From NCBI RefSeq assembly GCF_900112375.1, contig NZ_FOLS01000016.1, forward strand, positions 1 through 64,000: a stretch of 64,000 nucleotides of DNA. Reading direction: 5' to 3'. Origin of the DNA: Pseudomonas citronellolis. Its GTDB lineage: Bacteria > Pseudomonadota > Gammaproteobacteria > Pseudomonadales > Pseudomonadaceae. How positions within the stretch are numbered: position 1 is the first letter of the stretch; every line of letters begins with the position of its first letter. A model generated the notes under the pieces. The model was not told the origin of the DNA. It made no database searches and saw only the letters and a list, made by a program, of their open reading frames with translations. Shown in pieces: positions 14,969-25,676 of the stretch. The position numbers were made by a program, and so were the translations under genes.

Positions 14969-15714
14969 ATGCCCGCCTCGACTGCCGCCGACCTACCCCG
15001 CTTCACCTCCCTGCTCTTCGGACTCGCCGGCGACCTGGTGGACTTCGGCGCCCGCACCCTGCCCCGCGCCCTGCAGCAGAGCTGCCCGGACTGCCCGCAG
15101 GAACGCCTCGCCGAGGCCGCCACCCTGGCCCCGCAGCAGGCCCTGGGCCATGTGCTCGGCCGCCTGCCCAGCGCCGAGGAGGTCGCGCGCTTCCGCAAAC
15201 GCCTGGCCGAAGCCGCCGACGCCCATGCCGAGCCCATCGCCGAAGCCCTGTCCGCCCTGCACCAGCTGAACCGCCAGGGCGTGCCCTGCGCCTGGCTGGA
15301 GGAACTGCCGGAACCGGCCAGCGAACGCCTGGCCGCCGCCCTCGACGGCGCCCTGGACAGCGGCATCGCCCACGCCGGGCGGCCCTGGCCGGCGCCGGAC
15401 GCCTGCTGGCGCGCGCTGATGGAGCTGGGTACCCCGCAGCTGGACGGCTGCGTGCTGGTGAGCAGCCAGCCGCGGCTGCTCCAGGCCGGCCTCAATGCCG
15501 GGCTGTGGACCATCGGCCTGGCCGCCAGCGGCCCGTTGTGCGGCCTGTCGATGCGCGACTGGGAAGCGCTGGATGGCAACCAGCGCGACCTGCGCCGCGC
15601 CCAGGCGACCTTCGGCCTGTACCGCCTGGGCGTGCACTCGGTCATCGACCACCTGGGCGAGCTGGATTCCTGCCTGCTGGACATCGCCAGCCGCCGCGCC
15701 AAAGGAGAAAAGCC

Positions 15715-15718
<4 letters not shown>
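14969..15718 (+). CDS. Phosphonatase-like HAD protein lacking catalytic residues
   Basis: A 249-residue protein. It aligns by pattern with phosphonoacetaldehyde hydrolase (PhnX): a motif-I region LLFGLAGDLVDFG and a late VSSQPRLLQAGLNAGLWTIGLA. The motif-I nucleophile (the Asp of FDxxGT) is Gly18 here, and the acidic motif IV (usually GDT.AD) reads VSSQPRL. This looks like a pseudoenzyme or a protein with another role. The gene is translationally coupled to the next (ATGA). Upstream of the chosen ATG is the GntR operator. Confidence 0.7.
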
Positions 15719-16296
<578 letters not shown>

Positions 16297-16373
16297 GCTG
16301 TGTGGCATGGAGATGGATTTTTCGCCGCCGCGCGGCGGTCCATCCTGGGTAGCCACCGCAGAAGGAAACCACC

Positions 16374-16637
16374 ATGCCGACACGTCAACTGCGTGAAGAA
16401 CTGCAGCGACTGCGCGACCAGCTGGAACAGCAGCCGCCGCTGAGCGAAGAGCAGCGCGGGGAGCTGGAGACGCTGATAGAAGACATCGAACTGCAACTGG
16501 CCAACGAGGAAGCTCTCGCCGACGACAGCCTGCTGGATGGCGTCAACCTGGCGGTGGAGCGCTTCGAGGTCAGCCACCCGACCCTCGCCGGCACCCTGCG
16601 CTCGATCATGCAGAGCCTGGCCAACATGGGCATCTGA
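16374..16637 (+). CDS. DUF4404 family protein
   Basis: An 87-residue soluble helical protein (LREELQRLRDQLEQQPPLSEEQRGELETLIEDIELQL, then HPTLAGTLRSIMQSLANMGI), matching the small Pseudomonas DUF4404 family. The first 50 residues are a likely coiled coil. It has a good ribosome site (GAAGGAAACC). Its function is unknown. It marks the left core boundary of the accessory island that follows. Confidence 0.8.
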   Translation: MPTRQLREELQRLRDQLEQQPPLSEEQRGELETLIEDIELQLANEEALADDSLLDGVNLAVERFEVSHPTLAGTLRSIMQSLANMGI

Positions 16638-16650
16638 ACCCTTCCCCCCG

Positions 16651-16679
16651 GCGGCCCGCCCCCTCTTGGCGCGGGCCGC
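16651..16679. terminator. Bidirectional terminator-like hairpin
   Basis: GCGGCCCGC (16651-16659) and GCGGGCCGC (16671-16679), a perfect 9-bp stem with an 11-base loop, between the convergent DUF4404 and porin genes. Confidence 0.55.
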
Positions 16680-16686
16680 ATCGCCT

Positions 16687-17937
16687 TTACCAGAGCGGCA
16701 ATGTGTAACTGATGATGACGCGGGTTTCGTCCACGTCGTTGCCGAAGTCGCTGCGGAAACTGCCGTTGCGCACCTTCAGGCCCAGGTTCTTCAGCGCCCC
16801 GCTCTGCACCACGTAGCCGATGTCGGTGTCACGTTCCCATTCCTTGCCGTTGCCCTGGCCGTTGAGCAAGTCGATGTTGTCGCCGCGCAGGTAGCGCGTC
16901 ATGAAGGTCAGCCCGGGCAGGCCGACGGCGGCGAAGTCGAAGTCGTAGCGCAGCTGCCAGGAACGCTCGTCCTTGTTGGCGAAGTCGCCGATCTGCACGA
17001 AGTTGGTCAGGTACGGGTCGGTGCCGGCCAGGTAGGCGTAGCCGGTGTCGCCGGACATGCGCTGGTAGCCCAGGCCGAAGCCATGGCCGCCCAGGCGGTA
17101 GGTGAACAGGGCGTTGAGCGCGCGGTTGTCGACGTTGCTGCCGCCCTCGTCGGTGGAGCGCGCCCAGCGGATGTCGGACTTCAGCGACTGGTCCTTGGCG
17201 ATCGGTAGCTGGTGCACCAGGCCCAGGTAGTGCTGGCGGTAGAAGTCCTCCAGGTTGCCGTAGTGGTAGCTGGTGCTCAGGCTGTCGCTCCAGCGGTAGC
17301 TGCCGCCAGCCAGGTTGAAGCGGTCGCTGGTGCTATGCCGCCCGGGCTGGATGTTGCGCTTGTTGCCGCGGGTGATGCTCAGGTCCTCGGCGTTGGTCGA
17401 GTCGCGCTGCTTCACCTGGCGCAACTGGCCAAGCTGCACGGCCAGGCCGTCGATCTCGTTGATTTCCGCCAGGCCGCCCTGGAAGGTCTGCGGGTGCAGG
17501 CGGGTGTCGTTGTACTGCACCACCGGCAGCTTGGGCGTCAGGGTGCCGATCTTCAGCGTGCTGTTGGCGGCGCGCAGCTTGGCGGTCAGGCCCAGGTCGG
17601 AATAATCGTCGGCGGCACGGCGGTCGCTGGCCGAGTACGGCAGCAGGCCGGAGCCGGAGCGGTCCGGGCTGGAGTCGAGCTTGAGCCCGAGCAGGCCCAG
17701 GGCGTCCAGGCCCACGCCGATGCTGCCCTCGGTGTAGCCGGACTCGTAGCGCAGCAGGAAGCCCTGGGCCCATTCCTCGGAATAGGACTGGCTGGCGCCG
17801 GCCTGGCGGTAGTCGCGGTTGAAGTAGAAGTTGCGCAGTTCCAGGCTGGCCTTGCTGTCGCCGATGAAGTCGGCCTGGGCGCAGAACGGTAGGCAGGCGG
17901 CGACCGAGGCCAGCGCCCGTGCGGGAAGATTTTTCAT
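16687..17937 (-). CDS. OprD-family outer-membrane porin
   Basis: A 416-residue protein. The signal peptide MKNLPARALASVAACLPFCAQA is followed by DFIGDSKASLELRNFYFNRDYR, the standard OprD start. Alternating beta-strand pattern, DDYSDLGLTAKLR and the terminal strand VIISYTLPLW (ending in an aromatic residue for BAM recognition) fit an 18-strand substrate-specific channel. OprD/OpdK members import small carboxylates. As the distal gene of the island operon it probably imports the pathway substrate. Confidence 0.9.
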   Translation of the reverse strand: MKNLPARALASVAACLPFCAQADFIGDSKASLELRNFYFNRDYRQAGASQSYSEEWAQGFLLRYESGYTEGSIGVGLDALGLLGLKLDSSPDRSGSGLLPYSASDRRAADDYSDLGLTAKLRAANSTLKIGTLTPKLPVVQYNDTRLHPQTFQGGLAEINEIDGLAVQLGQLRQVKQRDSTNAEDLSITRGNKRNIQPGRHSTSDRFNLAGGSYRWSDSLSTSYHYGNLEDFYRQHYLGLVHQLPIAKDQSLKSDIRWARSTDEGGSNVDNRALNALFTYRLGGHGFGLGYQRMSGDTGYAYLAGTDPYLTNFVQIGDFANKDERSWQLRYDFDFAAVGLPGLTFMTRYLRGDNIDLLNGQGNGKEWERDTDIGYVVQSGALKNLGLKVRNGSFRSDFGNDVDETRVIISYTLPLW

Positions 17938-18003
17938 TGTTGTTGTCTCTTCGTTCGGTGAGGTGAGGCGGCGCCCTCCTGCGGCGCCGCGTGAGAATGG
18001 CGA

Positions 18004-19918
<1,915 letters not shown>

Positions 19919-19953
19919 CACTCTTTCCTCTCGTATGGATTCGGCTGCGGCCT

Positions 19954-21099
19954 TCAGCCCGGCAGGCCGAGCAGGCTCTTGGCCAGGATGTTGCGCTGGA
20001 TTTCGTTGGTGCCGCCGTAGATGGTGGTGGGCCGCGACTGGATGAAGATGCCCGCCGGGTGCAGCTCGGGGTCGTCGGCCAAGGGCTGCAGCAGCGCCGA
20101 ATCGGGGCCGGCGATCTCCAGGCCCAGTTCGCTGATGCGCTGGTACAGCTCGGACTGGTGGACCTTCAGCATCGACACCTCCGGGCCCAGGTTCTCGCCG
20201 CGCCGCAGGCGCTCGGCGAAGTGCCCGTACAGCGCCTTGTGGCAGTCCAGGTCCATGCCCAGCGCGGCGAAGCGCTGGGCGAACGCCGGGTCGTCCCACA
20301 GGCCCTGGCGCCGGGCCAGGCGCGCCAGGCGCTCGAAGGCGAAGGTGGCCTGCTTGGGCGAGCCGAGGAAGATGCGCTCGAAGCCCAGCAGCGCCTTGGC
20401 CATGCTCCAACCCTGGTTGACCTCGCCCACCAGGTGGTCGGCCGGCACCCGCACGTCGTTGAAGAACACCTCGCAGAACTCGCCCTGCAGCTCCAGGTTG
20501 AGGATCGGCCGCACCTCCACGCCGGGGCTGTCCATCGGCACCAGCAGGAAGCTGATGCCCTGCTGCAGCTTGCCGCCGCGCTCGGTGCGCGCCAGCACGA
20601 AGATCCAGTTGGCCTCGCTGCCCATGGTGGTCCAGGTCTTCTGGCCGTTGATCCGCCACTGGCCGCCCTCCAGCACCGCCTCGGTGCGCAGGCTGGCCAG
20701 GTCGGAGCCGGCGTTGGGCTCGCTGTAGCCCTGGCACCAGATGTCCTCGCCGCTGAGGATGCGCGGCAGGAAGCGCTCGCGCTGGGCGTCGCTGCCGTAA
20801 CGGATCAGCAGCGGGCCGAGCATGGTGATGCCGCTGTCGGGCAGGCGCGCGCAGCCGTAGCCTTCCATTTCCTCGATCATGATCAGTTGCTTGCCGGCGG
20901 AAAGGCCCATGCCGCCGTAGCGCACCGGCCAGCCGGGGCACAGCCAGCCCTGGCGCGACAGCGCCTGGTACCACTCCCAGGTGTCGTCGCGGCCCAGGCG
21001 GTGGGCCGGGTTGCGGATGCGTTGCGGGTAGTTGGCGGCGATCCACTCGCGCACCCTCAGGCAGAACTCGCCATCGCCCATGGCGTTGTAGTCGGTCAT
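19954..21099 (-). CDS. Acyl-CoA dehydrogenase, subunit A of a probable heteromer
   Basis: A 381-residue protein. FAD and substrate motifs are present: CQGYSEPNAGSDLASL, TWTTMGSEANW, and the C-terminal IYGGTNEIQRNILAKSL. The IYEGT glutamate used as base in MCAD-type enzymes is Gly here, as in FadE-type heteromeric dehydrogenases of steroid side-chain catabolism. A second, degenerate dehydrogenase gene (21879-22937) sits one gene upstream, consistent with an alpha2beta2 enzyme. The role would be alpha,beta-desaturation of the pathway acyl-CoA. Confidence 0.85.
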   Translation of the reverse strand: MTDYNAMGDGEFCLRVREWIAANYPQRIRNPAHRLGRDDTWEWYQALSRQGWLCPGWPVRYGGMGLSAGKQLIMIEEMEGYGCARLPDSGITMLGPLLIRYGSDAQRERFLPRILSGEDIWCQGYSEPNAGSDLASLRTEAVLEGGQWRINGQKTWTTMGSEANWIFVLARTERGGKLQQGISFLLVPMDSPGVEVRPILNLELQGEFCEVFFNDVRVPADHLVGEVNQGWSMAKALLGFERIFLGSPKQATFAFERLARLARRQGLWDDPAFAQRFAALGMDLDCHKALYGHFAERLRRGENLGPEVSMLKVHQSELYQRISELGLEIAGPDSALLQPLADDPELHPAGIFIQSRPTTIYGGTNEIQRNILAKSLLGLPG

Positions 21100-21114
21100 T
21101 TCAGTGCCCTCGGC

Positions 21115-21879
21115 TCATTGTCCGGTGAATGCGGGGGTGCGCTTGGCCAGGAAGGCCGCCTTGCCCTCGGCATGGTCGGCGCTGAGGAACAACTGGCTCT
21201 GCAACTCGCCCTCGCGCTCCAGCAGCAAGTCGAGGCCATCGGCGAGCAGGGCCTTGGTCATGGCCAGCGGCAACGGCGCCTGCTGTTCGACCAGGGCGGC
21301 GCGGGCCAGGGCCGCGTCCAGCGCGGCGCCGGGTGCGCAGAGCTGGTCCACCAGGCCGATGCGCAGCGCTTCCTCGGCCTCAACCACCTGGCCGAACATC
21401 AGGATCTGCCGGGCCTGGCCGTGCCCCACCCGCGCCGGCAGGGTATGCAGCAGGCCGAGGTCGGCGAGCAGGCCGACCTTGCCGAAGCCGGCGGCGAAGC
21501 GCGCCGTGCCGCCGCACACCAGGCTGTCGCAGGCCAGTGCCACGGACAGCCCGGCGCCCACCGCCCAACCTTCTATAGCGGCGATCAGCGGCTTGCCCAT
21601 GCGCACCATCTGCTGCACCAGGGCAGCGTTGTTGTGCATGCGCGCGCGGCCGGCGCCGAGCCCGTCGACGTTCATGTCGCTGAGGTCGCCGCCGGCGCAG
21701 AACACTTCCGCGCTGCCGGTGATCACCACGCTGCGCACCTGCGCGTCGGCGTCGGCCTCGCGCAGAGCCTGCAGCAGTTCCTGGCGCAGCGCCGGGGCCA
21801 GCGCGTTGCGCCGCGCCGGGTTGTTGAAGCGCAGCAGGCGCACGCTGCCGTGCGTCTCTTGCAGCAGCATCCCGCTCAT
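21115..21879 (-). CDS. Enoyl-CoA hydratase/isomerase (crotonase fold)
   Basis: A 254-residue protein. The CoA-binding and oxyanion segments RRNALAP and VFCAGGDLSDM are present. In the active-site region (GFGKVGLLADLGLLHTLPARVG) neither of the two glutamates of true hydratases is found. An Asp occupies the position of the PaaG-type PDSG aspartate, pointing to a double-bond isomerase or atypical hydratase. The ATG at 21879 overlaps the upstream stop (one shared base), so it is coupled to the second dehydrogenase subunit. Confidence 0.8.
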   Translation of the reverse strand: MSGMLLQETHGSVRLLRFNNPARRNALAPALRQELLQALREADADAQVRSVVITGSAEVFCAGGDLSDMNVDGLGAGRARMHNNAALVQQMVRMGKPLIAAIEGWAVGAGLSVALACDSLVCGGTARFAAGFGKVGLLADLGLLHTLPARVGHGQARQILMFGQVVEAEEALRIGLVDQLCAPGAALDAALARAALVEQQAPLPLAMTKALLADGLDLLLEREGELQSQLFLSADHAEGKAAFLAKRTPAFTGQ

Positions 21880-22937
21880 CAGGCCACCTCGCGTTGCAGC
21901 AGCGCGATATAGCGCGCCTTGTGAAAGGCCAGCGAACCCTGGGCGTTGAGCAGCACCATGGCGCGGCGCAGGAACAGGCCGATGTCGGCCTCGTCGGTGA
22001 AGCCGATGCCGCCGTGCAGTTGGATCGCCTGGCGGGTGACCAGCAGCGCGGCCTCGGCGGCGCGCACCTTGGCGGTGGACACCAGGCGCCGGACCTCGGC
22101 CAGCGGCGTCCGGGTGTCGATGGCGTCGGCGGCCCGGGCGACCACGGCGCGCGCCAGTTCGATCTGGATCTTCAGGTCGACCATGCGGTGCTGCAGGGCC
22201 TGGAAGCTGCCGATGGCGCGGCCGAACTGGCTGCGCACGCCGAGGTAGTCGCGGGTGCGCTCGAAGGCGGCGTCCATCAACCCCACCAGGTAGGCGGCGC
22301 AGGCCAGCGTAGCTTCGTCCAGCGCGGCGGGCGGTGCCGCCAGCACGCGTGCCGGCGTGGCGTCGAAACGCAGGCGCGCCAGGTGGCCACCGTCCTGGGT
22401 CGGTTCCTGGCTCAGGCGCAGTCCTTCGGCGCCGCGCTCCACCAACGCCAGGCCGCCGTCGCAGGCCACCAGCCAAGCATCGGCGGCGGCGCCCAGGGCG
22501 ACATGGCCGACCTCGCCATGCAGCTTGCCGTCACGCAGTTGCGGCAGCGCGGCGCCTTCGTCGTAGACGATGCCCGCCGGCAACACCAGCTTTTCGCCGG
22601 CCAGCAGCGCTTCGCGCTCCGCGTCCGGCAGCAGCGGCGCCACCAGGCTCGCCTCGATCAGCGGCTCCGGCAGCAGGCCGCGCCCCAGTTCCTCCAGCAG
22701 CGCGGCGTATTCGGCCATGCCCAAGCCGCTGCCGCCCAACTCTTCTCCCAGGCGCAGGCCCGGCCAGCCCATGGCGCAAACTTCGGCCCAGGCTGCGCGG
22801 TCCACGCCCGGCTCGTTGAAGCGCAGGCGGCGCACCCGGCCCAGGTCGCCGTCGGGCGGAACCAGGGAGGCGGCGCTGTCACGGATCATGCGCAAGCGCT
22901 CCTCGCGCTCGCGGGCCAGTTCGGCGGTGTCGGTCAT
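21879..22937 (-). CDS. Degenerate acyl-CoA dehydrogenase, subunit B of a probable heteromer
   Basis: A 352-residue protein. The C-terminal half is recognisable (VRSQFGRAIGSFQALQHRMVD, then QAIQLHGGIGFTDE, both FAD-contacting motifs). The central beta-domain is shortened and lacks the TEPxAGSD FAD loop, and the C-terminal YEGT-type base motif is absent. This matches the non-catalytic partner of heterotetrameric dehydrogenases (ChsE1/ChsE2-like). The ATG overlaps the thioesterase stop (ATGA), so expression is coupled. Confidence 0.8.
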   Translation of the reverse strand: MTDTAELAREREERLRMIRDSAASLVPPDGDLGRVRRLRFNEPGVDRAAWAEVCAMGWPGLRLGEELGGSGLGMAEYAALLEELGRGLLPEPLIEASLVAPLLPDAEREALLAGEKLVLPAGIVYDEGAALPQLRDGKLHGEVGHVALGAAADAWLVACDGGLALVERGAEGLRLSQEPTQDGGHLARLRFDATPARVLAAPPAALDEATLACAAYLVGLMDAAFERTRDYLGVRSQFGRAIGSFQALQHRMVDLKIQIELARAVVARAADAIDTRTPLAEVRRLVSTAKVRAAEAALLVTRQAIQLHGGIGFTDEADIGLFLRRAMVLLNAQGSLAFHKARYIALLQREVA

Positions 22938-23410
22938 GTCGTCGTACTCGTGTCGGTGGAACGGCTCCCGGCCTCGGCGGCCCGGTACTTGAAGCTGCCC
23001 GAGGCGCTGGCGACCAGCTCGCCGTCCTCGTTGTGGATCTCGGCTGTGCAGAAGCACAGGTTGCGCGTGCGCCGTAGCACCCGGCCGACGGCGTTGAGCT
23101 CGCCGCGGGCGGTGCCCATGAAGTGCGTGGCCATGTCGATGGTGACCATCGAGCAGCCCGGCGAGCAGATGCGGATGGCTCCGGCCATGGCGGCGTCGAG
23201 CACGGTCATCAGCACCCCGCCGTGGAAGTGGCCGAGGTAGTTCATCAGCTCCGCGCGGTGCTTCAGGCGGATGCGCGCCAGCTCGCCCTCGGCCCAGCGT
23301 TCCAGGCCGATGAACTCCTGGAAGGTGAAGTGGCCGGTGGGAAACACCGTCGCGGGCTCGGCCAGGCTGGCCGCCATGGGTGAATCGTTCATCGCAAGGG
23401 GCTCCGTCAT
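22934..23410 (-). CDS. PaaI-type hotdog thioesterase
   Basis: A 158-residue hotdog-fold protein. NYLGHFHGGVLMTVLDAAMAGA is the PaaI/YbgC-like signature with the HGG turn and the acidic D in LDAAM; TIDMATHFMG is the second strand block. It would release free acid from dead-end CoA esters and recycle CoA. It lies 4 bases after the MFS gene. The start could also be the Met 6 codons downstream. Confidence 0.8.
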   Translation of the reverse strand: MTEPLAMNDSPMAASLAEPATVFPTGHFTFQEFIGLERWAEGELARIRLKHRAELMNYLGHFHGGVLMTVLDAAMAGAIRICSPGCSMVTIDMATHFMGTARGELNAVGRVLRRTRNLCFCTAEIHNEDGELVASASGSFKYRAAEAGSRSTDTSTTT

Positions 23411-23414
23411 GGGC

Positions 23415-24758
23415 TCAGGCCTTCACCGGCCGCGGCTCGGTGGCATCGGCGCGCGCCGGGGCGGCGGGCTCGACGCTGGCATCGGCGTCGCTCGATGCGC
23501 GGTTCGGGTCGTACAGGCGGTCGGGGATGAACAGCGCCGGGATCAGGCCGGTGATCACGTAGGTGATGCCCATCACCAGGAAGCCGGCGCCGATGGAGAT
23601 GTGCGAGGCCAAGAGGCCGATGGCCGCCGGCGCCACCGCCGCGCCGACGCGGCCGAGGTTGTAGGCGGTGCCCACCGCGGCGCCGCGCACCCGGGTGGAG
23701 AAGCTCTCGGTCATGTAGGTGGCCAGCACGCCCACCGGCACGCCGTAGATGAAGCCGAACAGGGTGAGGATCCAGACGATGTTGTCCGGCGTGTGCCAGA
23801 ACACGATCAGCGGCATGAAGATGGCGCTGCCGATGGCGCCGGCGGCGAAGGTGGCGCGGCGGCCGAAGCGGTCCGAGGCCACCCCGGCGGCCACCTTGCC
23901 GAGGATCATCGCGGTGTAGGTGCCGACCATGTAGCCGGTCATGGACTTGAAGTTCATGCCCAGCTCGCTTTCCAGGTACGAGGGCATCCAGTTGTTGGTG
24001 CCGTAGTAGCCGAACAGCAGGAAGCACGAGGTCAGCGTCCACAGCAGGAACATGCGCCGCGTGCCCGCATCGGCCAGCAGGCCCTGCACGCCGCCACGGG
24101 CGGCGGGTGCGGCGCGCGCGCCGGCCGGCTGCTGGCGGCGCTGGGCGCGAGCCGCCAGCCACGATGGCGACTCCGGCACCCAGGGGCGCAGCGCCAGGCA
24201 GATCAGCGCCGGCGCCAGGGCGGTGAAGAACAGCGTGCGCCAGCCGAACTCGGGGATGATCTGCCCGGCGAGGATGGTCGCCACCAGGTAGCCCACGGTC
24301 CAGCCGGCCTGCATGGTCGCCAGAATGGTGGTGCGGTATTTGCTGGCGACGAACTCGGACATCAGGATGTTGCAGGCGACGAACAGCGAGCCCAGGCCCA
24401 GCGAGGACAGGAAGCGGATCAGCGCGAACTGCCAGTAGTTGTGGGTGAGCCCCAGCAGCGCGGTGCCGAGCGAGAAGATCACGATGGTCCAGGTCACCAC
24501 CCGCACCCGGCCGAAGCGGTCGCAGCACCAGCCGCCGTAGATGCCGCCGATGGCCATGCCGGCCAGGGTGATGCTGCCCAGCGAGCCGGCCTCGAAGTTG
24601 CTCAGGCCGAACTCGGCCTTGAGGCTGTTCAGGCTGTAGGCGAGGAACATCAGGTCGACGCCGTCGGCGAGCAGCCCGAGGAAGCAGAAGAAGAAGGCGA
24701 TGACCAGGGTCCGCCGGGGGAACCCGGCGTCCTGGGGAGGACTCATGGATGCGCTCAT
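23415..24758 (-). CDS. MFS transporter, aromatic acid:H+ symporter type
   Basis: A 447-residue protein with 12 predicted membrane helices. The AAHS marks are present: DGVDLMFLAY in helix 1 (the acidic residue needed for transport), GGWCCDRFGR in loop 2-3 and GVASDRFGRRATF in loop 8-9. Family members (PcaK, BenK, MhpT) import aromatic or alicyclic carboxylates. With the OprD porin it suggests a cyclic acid as inducer and substrate. The C-terminal tail is Ala/Asp-rich and cytoplasmic. Confidence 0.88.
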   Translation of the reverse strand: MSASMSPPQDAGFPRRTLVIAFFFCFLGLLADGVDLMFLAYSLNSLKAEFGLSNFEAGSLGSITLAGMAIGGIYGGWCCDRFGRVRVVTWTIVIFSLGTALLGLTHNYWQFALIRFLSSLGLGSLFVACNILMSEFVASKYRTTILATMQAGWTVGYLVATILAGQIIPEFGWRTLFFTALAPALICLALRPWVPESPSWLAARAQRRQQPAGARAAPAARGGVQGLLADAGTRRMFLLWTLTSCFLLFGYYGTNNWMPSYLESELGMNFKSMTGYMVGTYTAMILGKVAAGVASDRFGRRATFAAGAIGSAIFMPLIVFWHTPDNIVWILTLFGFIYGVPVGVLATYMTESFSTRVRGAAVGTAYNLGRVGAAVAPAAIGLLASHISIGAGFLVMGITYVITGLIPALFIPDRLYDPNRASSDADASVEPAAPARADATEPRPVKA

Positions 24759-24809
24759 TGTTCTTGTTCTCGCAGGTTGGTTGAGGGAGTTGTCGCCATG
24801 CCGCCCGGC

Positions 24810-25676
24810 TCAGCTGTTCGCCTCCGGCGTCAGGCGCACGTGGCCGTTGTCCAGCACCACCCGATCACGCTCGACCACGCGGGTGCGGAAGGAGCCGTCG
24901 TTCCAGATTTCCGTACGCAGGGTCTCGCCGGGGAATACCGGCGCGGAGAAACGCACCTGCAACTGCCCGAAGCGTTCCGCGCGGTAGTCGGCGAAGCCGC
25001 GCAACAACGCGTGGAAGGCCACGCCGAGGGTGCACAGGCCATGCAGGATCGGCCGGGGGAAGCCGCCGCGGGCCGCTGCCGCCGGGCTGGCGTGGAGCGG
25101 GTTGTCGTCGCCGTTGAGGCGGTAGTACAGGGCCTGCTCCGGGCGCGTCGGCAGGTCGATGACCAGGTCCGGCGCGCGCTCGGGCAGGCTGTGCGGCTGA
25201 CTAAGCGACTGGCTGTCGCCGCCGAAACCGCCGTCGCCGCGCAGGAAGGTAGTGCCGCGGGCAATGGCCAGCACCTCGCCGCTGACGGCATCGCTCAACA
25301 CCTTCTCGCTGTACAGCAGCGCGCCCTTGCCGGCGCCCTTGTCCACCAGGCCGGTGACGCGGGTACGGCCGATCACCTCGCCTTCGGGCGGCAGCGGCTT
25401 GAGCCACTCCACGCTCTGCTCGCCATGCACCAGGCGCAGGGCGTCGACGCCGGTGTCCGGGTTGCCCAGCCAGAAGCCCGGGTGGCCCAGCACCACGGCC
25501 ATGCAGGGCAGCGCCTGGAGATCGCGATTGGCGTCGACGAAGGCCAGTTGGTGCTCGTCCAGGGGGTCGGCGCCCAGGCCCACCGACAGCGCGTAGAAGG
25601 CGCTGTCCTCGCGGCTATAGCGCTGGCGCACCTCGGGGATGCGGTAGTTCAGCAGGTGCTCAGGATTCAGCGCCAT
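24810..25676 (-). CDS. MaoC-family hydratase 2 (MFE-2-like double hotdog)
   Basis: A 288-residue protein. Length and two repeats fit a double-hotdog (R)-specific enoyl-CoA hydratase 2. The catalytic hydratase-2 motif is YRLNGDDNPLHASP at about 185-198 (D190/D191, H195), followed by FPRPILHGLC. The N-terminal half is the degenerate substrate-binding hotdog. It would make a (3R)-hydroxyacyl-CoA, the substrate for the MFE-2-like SDR at 19001. It overlaps the end of the CoA ligase gene by 17 bases. Confidence 0.88.
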   Translation of the reverse strand: MALNPEHLLNYRIPEVRQRYSREDSAFYALSVGLGADPLDEHQLAFVDANRDLQALPCMAVVLGHPGFWLGNPDTGVDALRLVHGEQSVEWLKPLPPEGEVIGRTRVTGLVDKGAGKGALLYSEKVLSDAVSGEVLAIARGTTFLRGDGGFGGDSQSLSQPHSLPERAPDLVIDLPTRPEQALYYRLNGDDNPLHASPAAAARGGFPRPILHGLCTLGVAFHALLRGFADYRAERFGQLQVRFSAPVFPGETLRTEIWNDGSFRTRVVERDRVVLDNGHVRLTPEANS

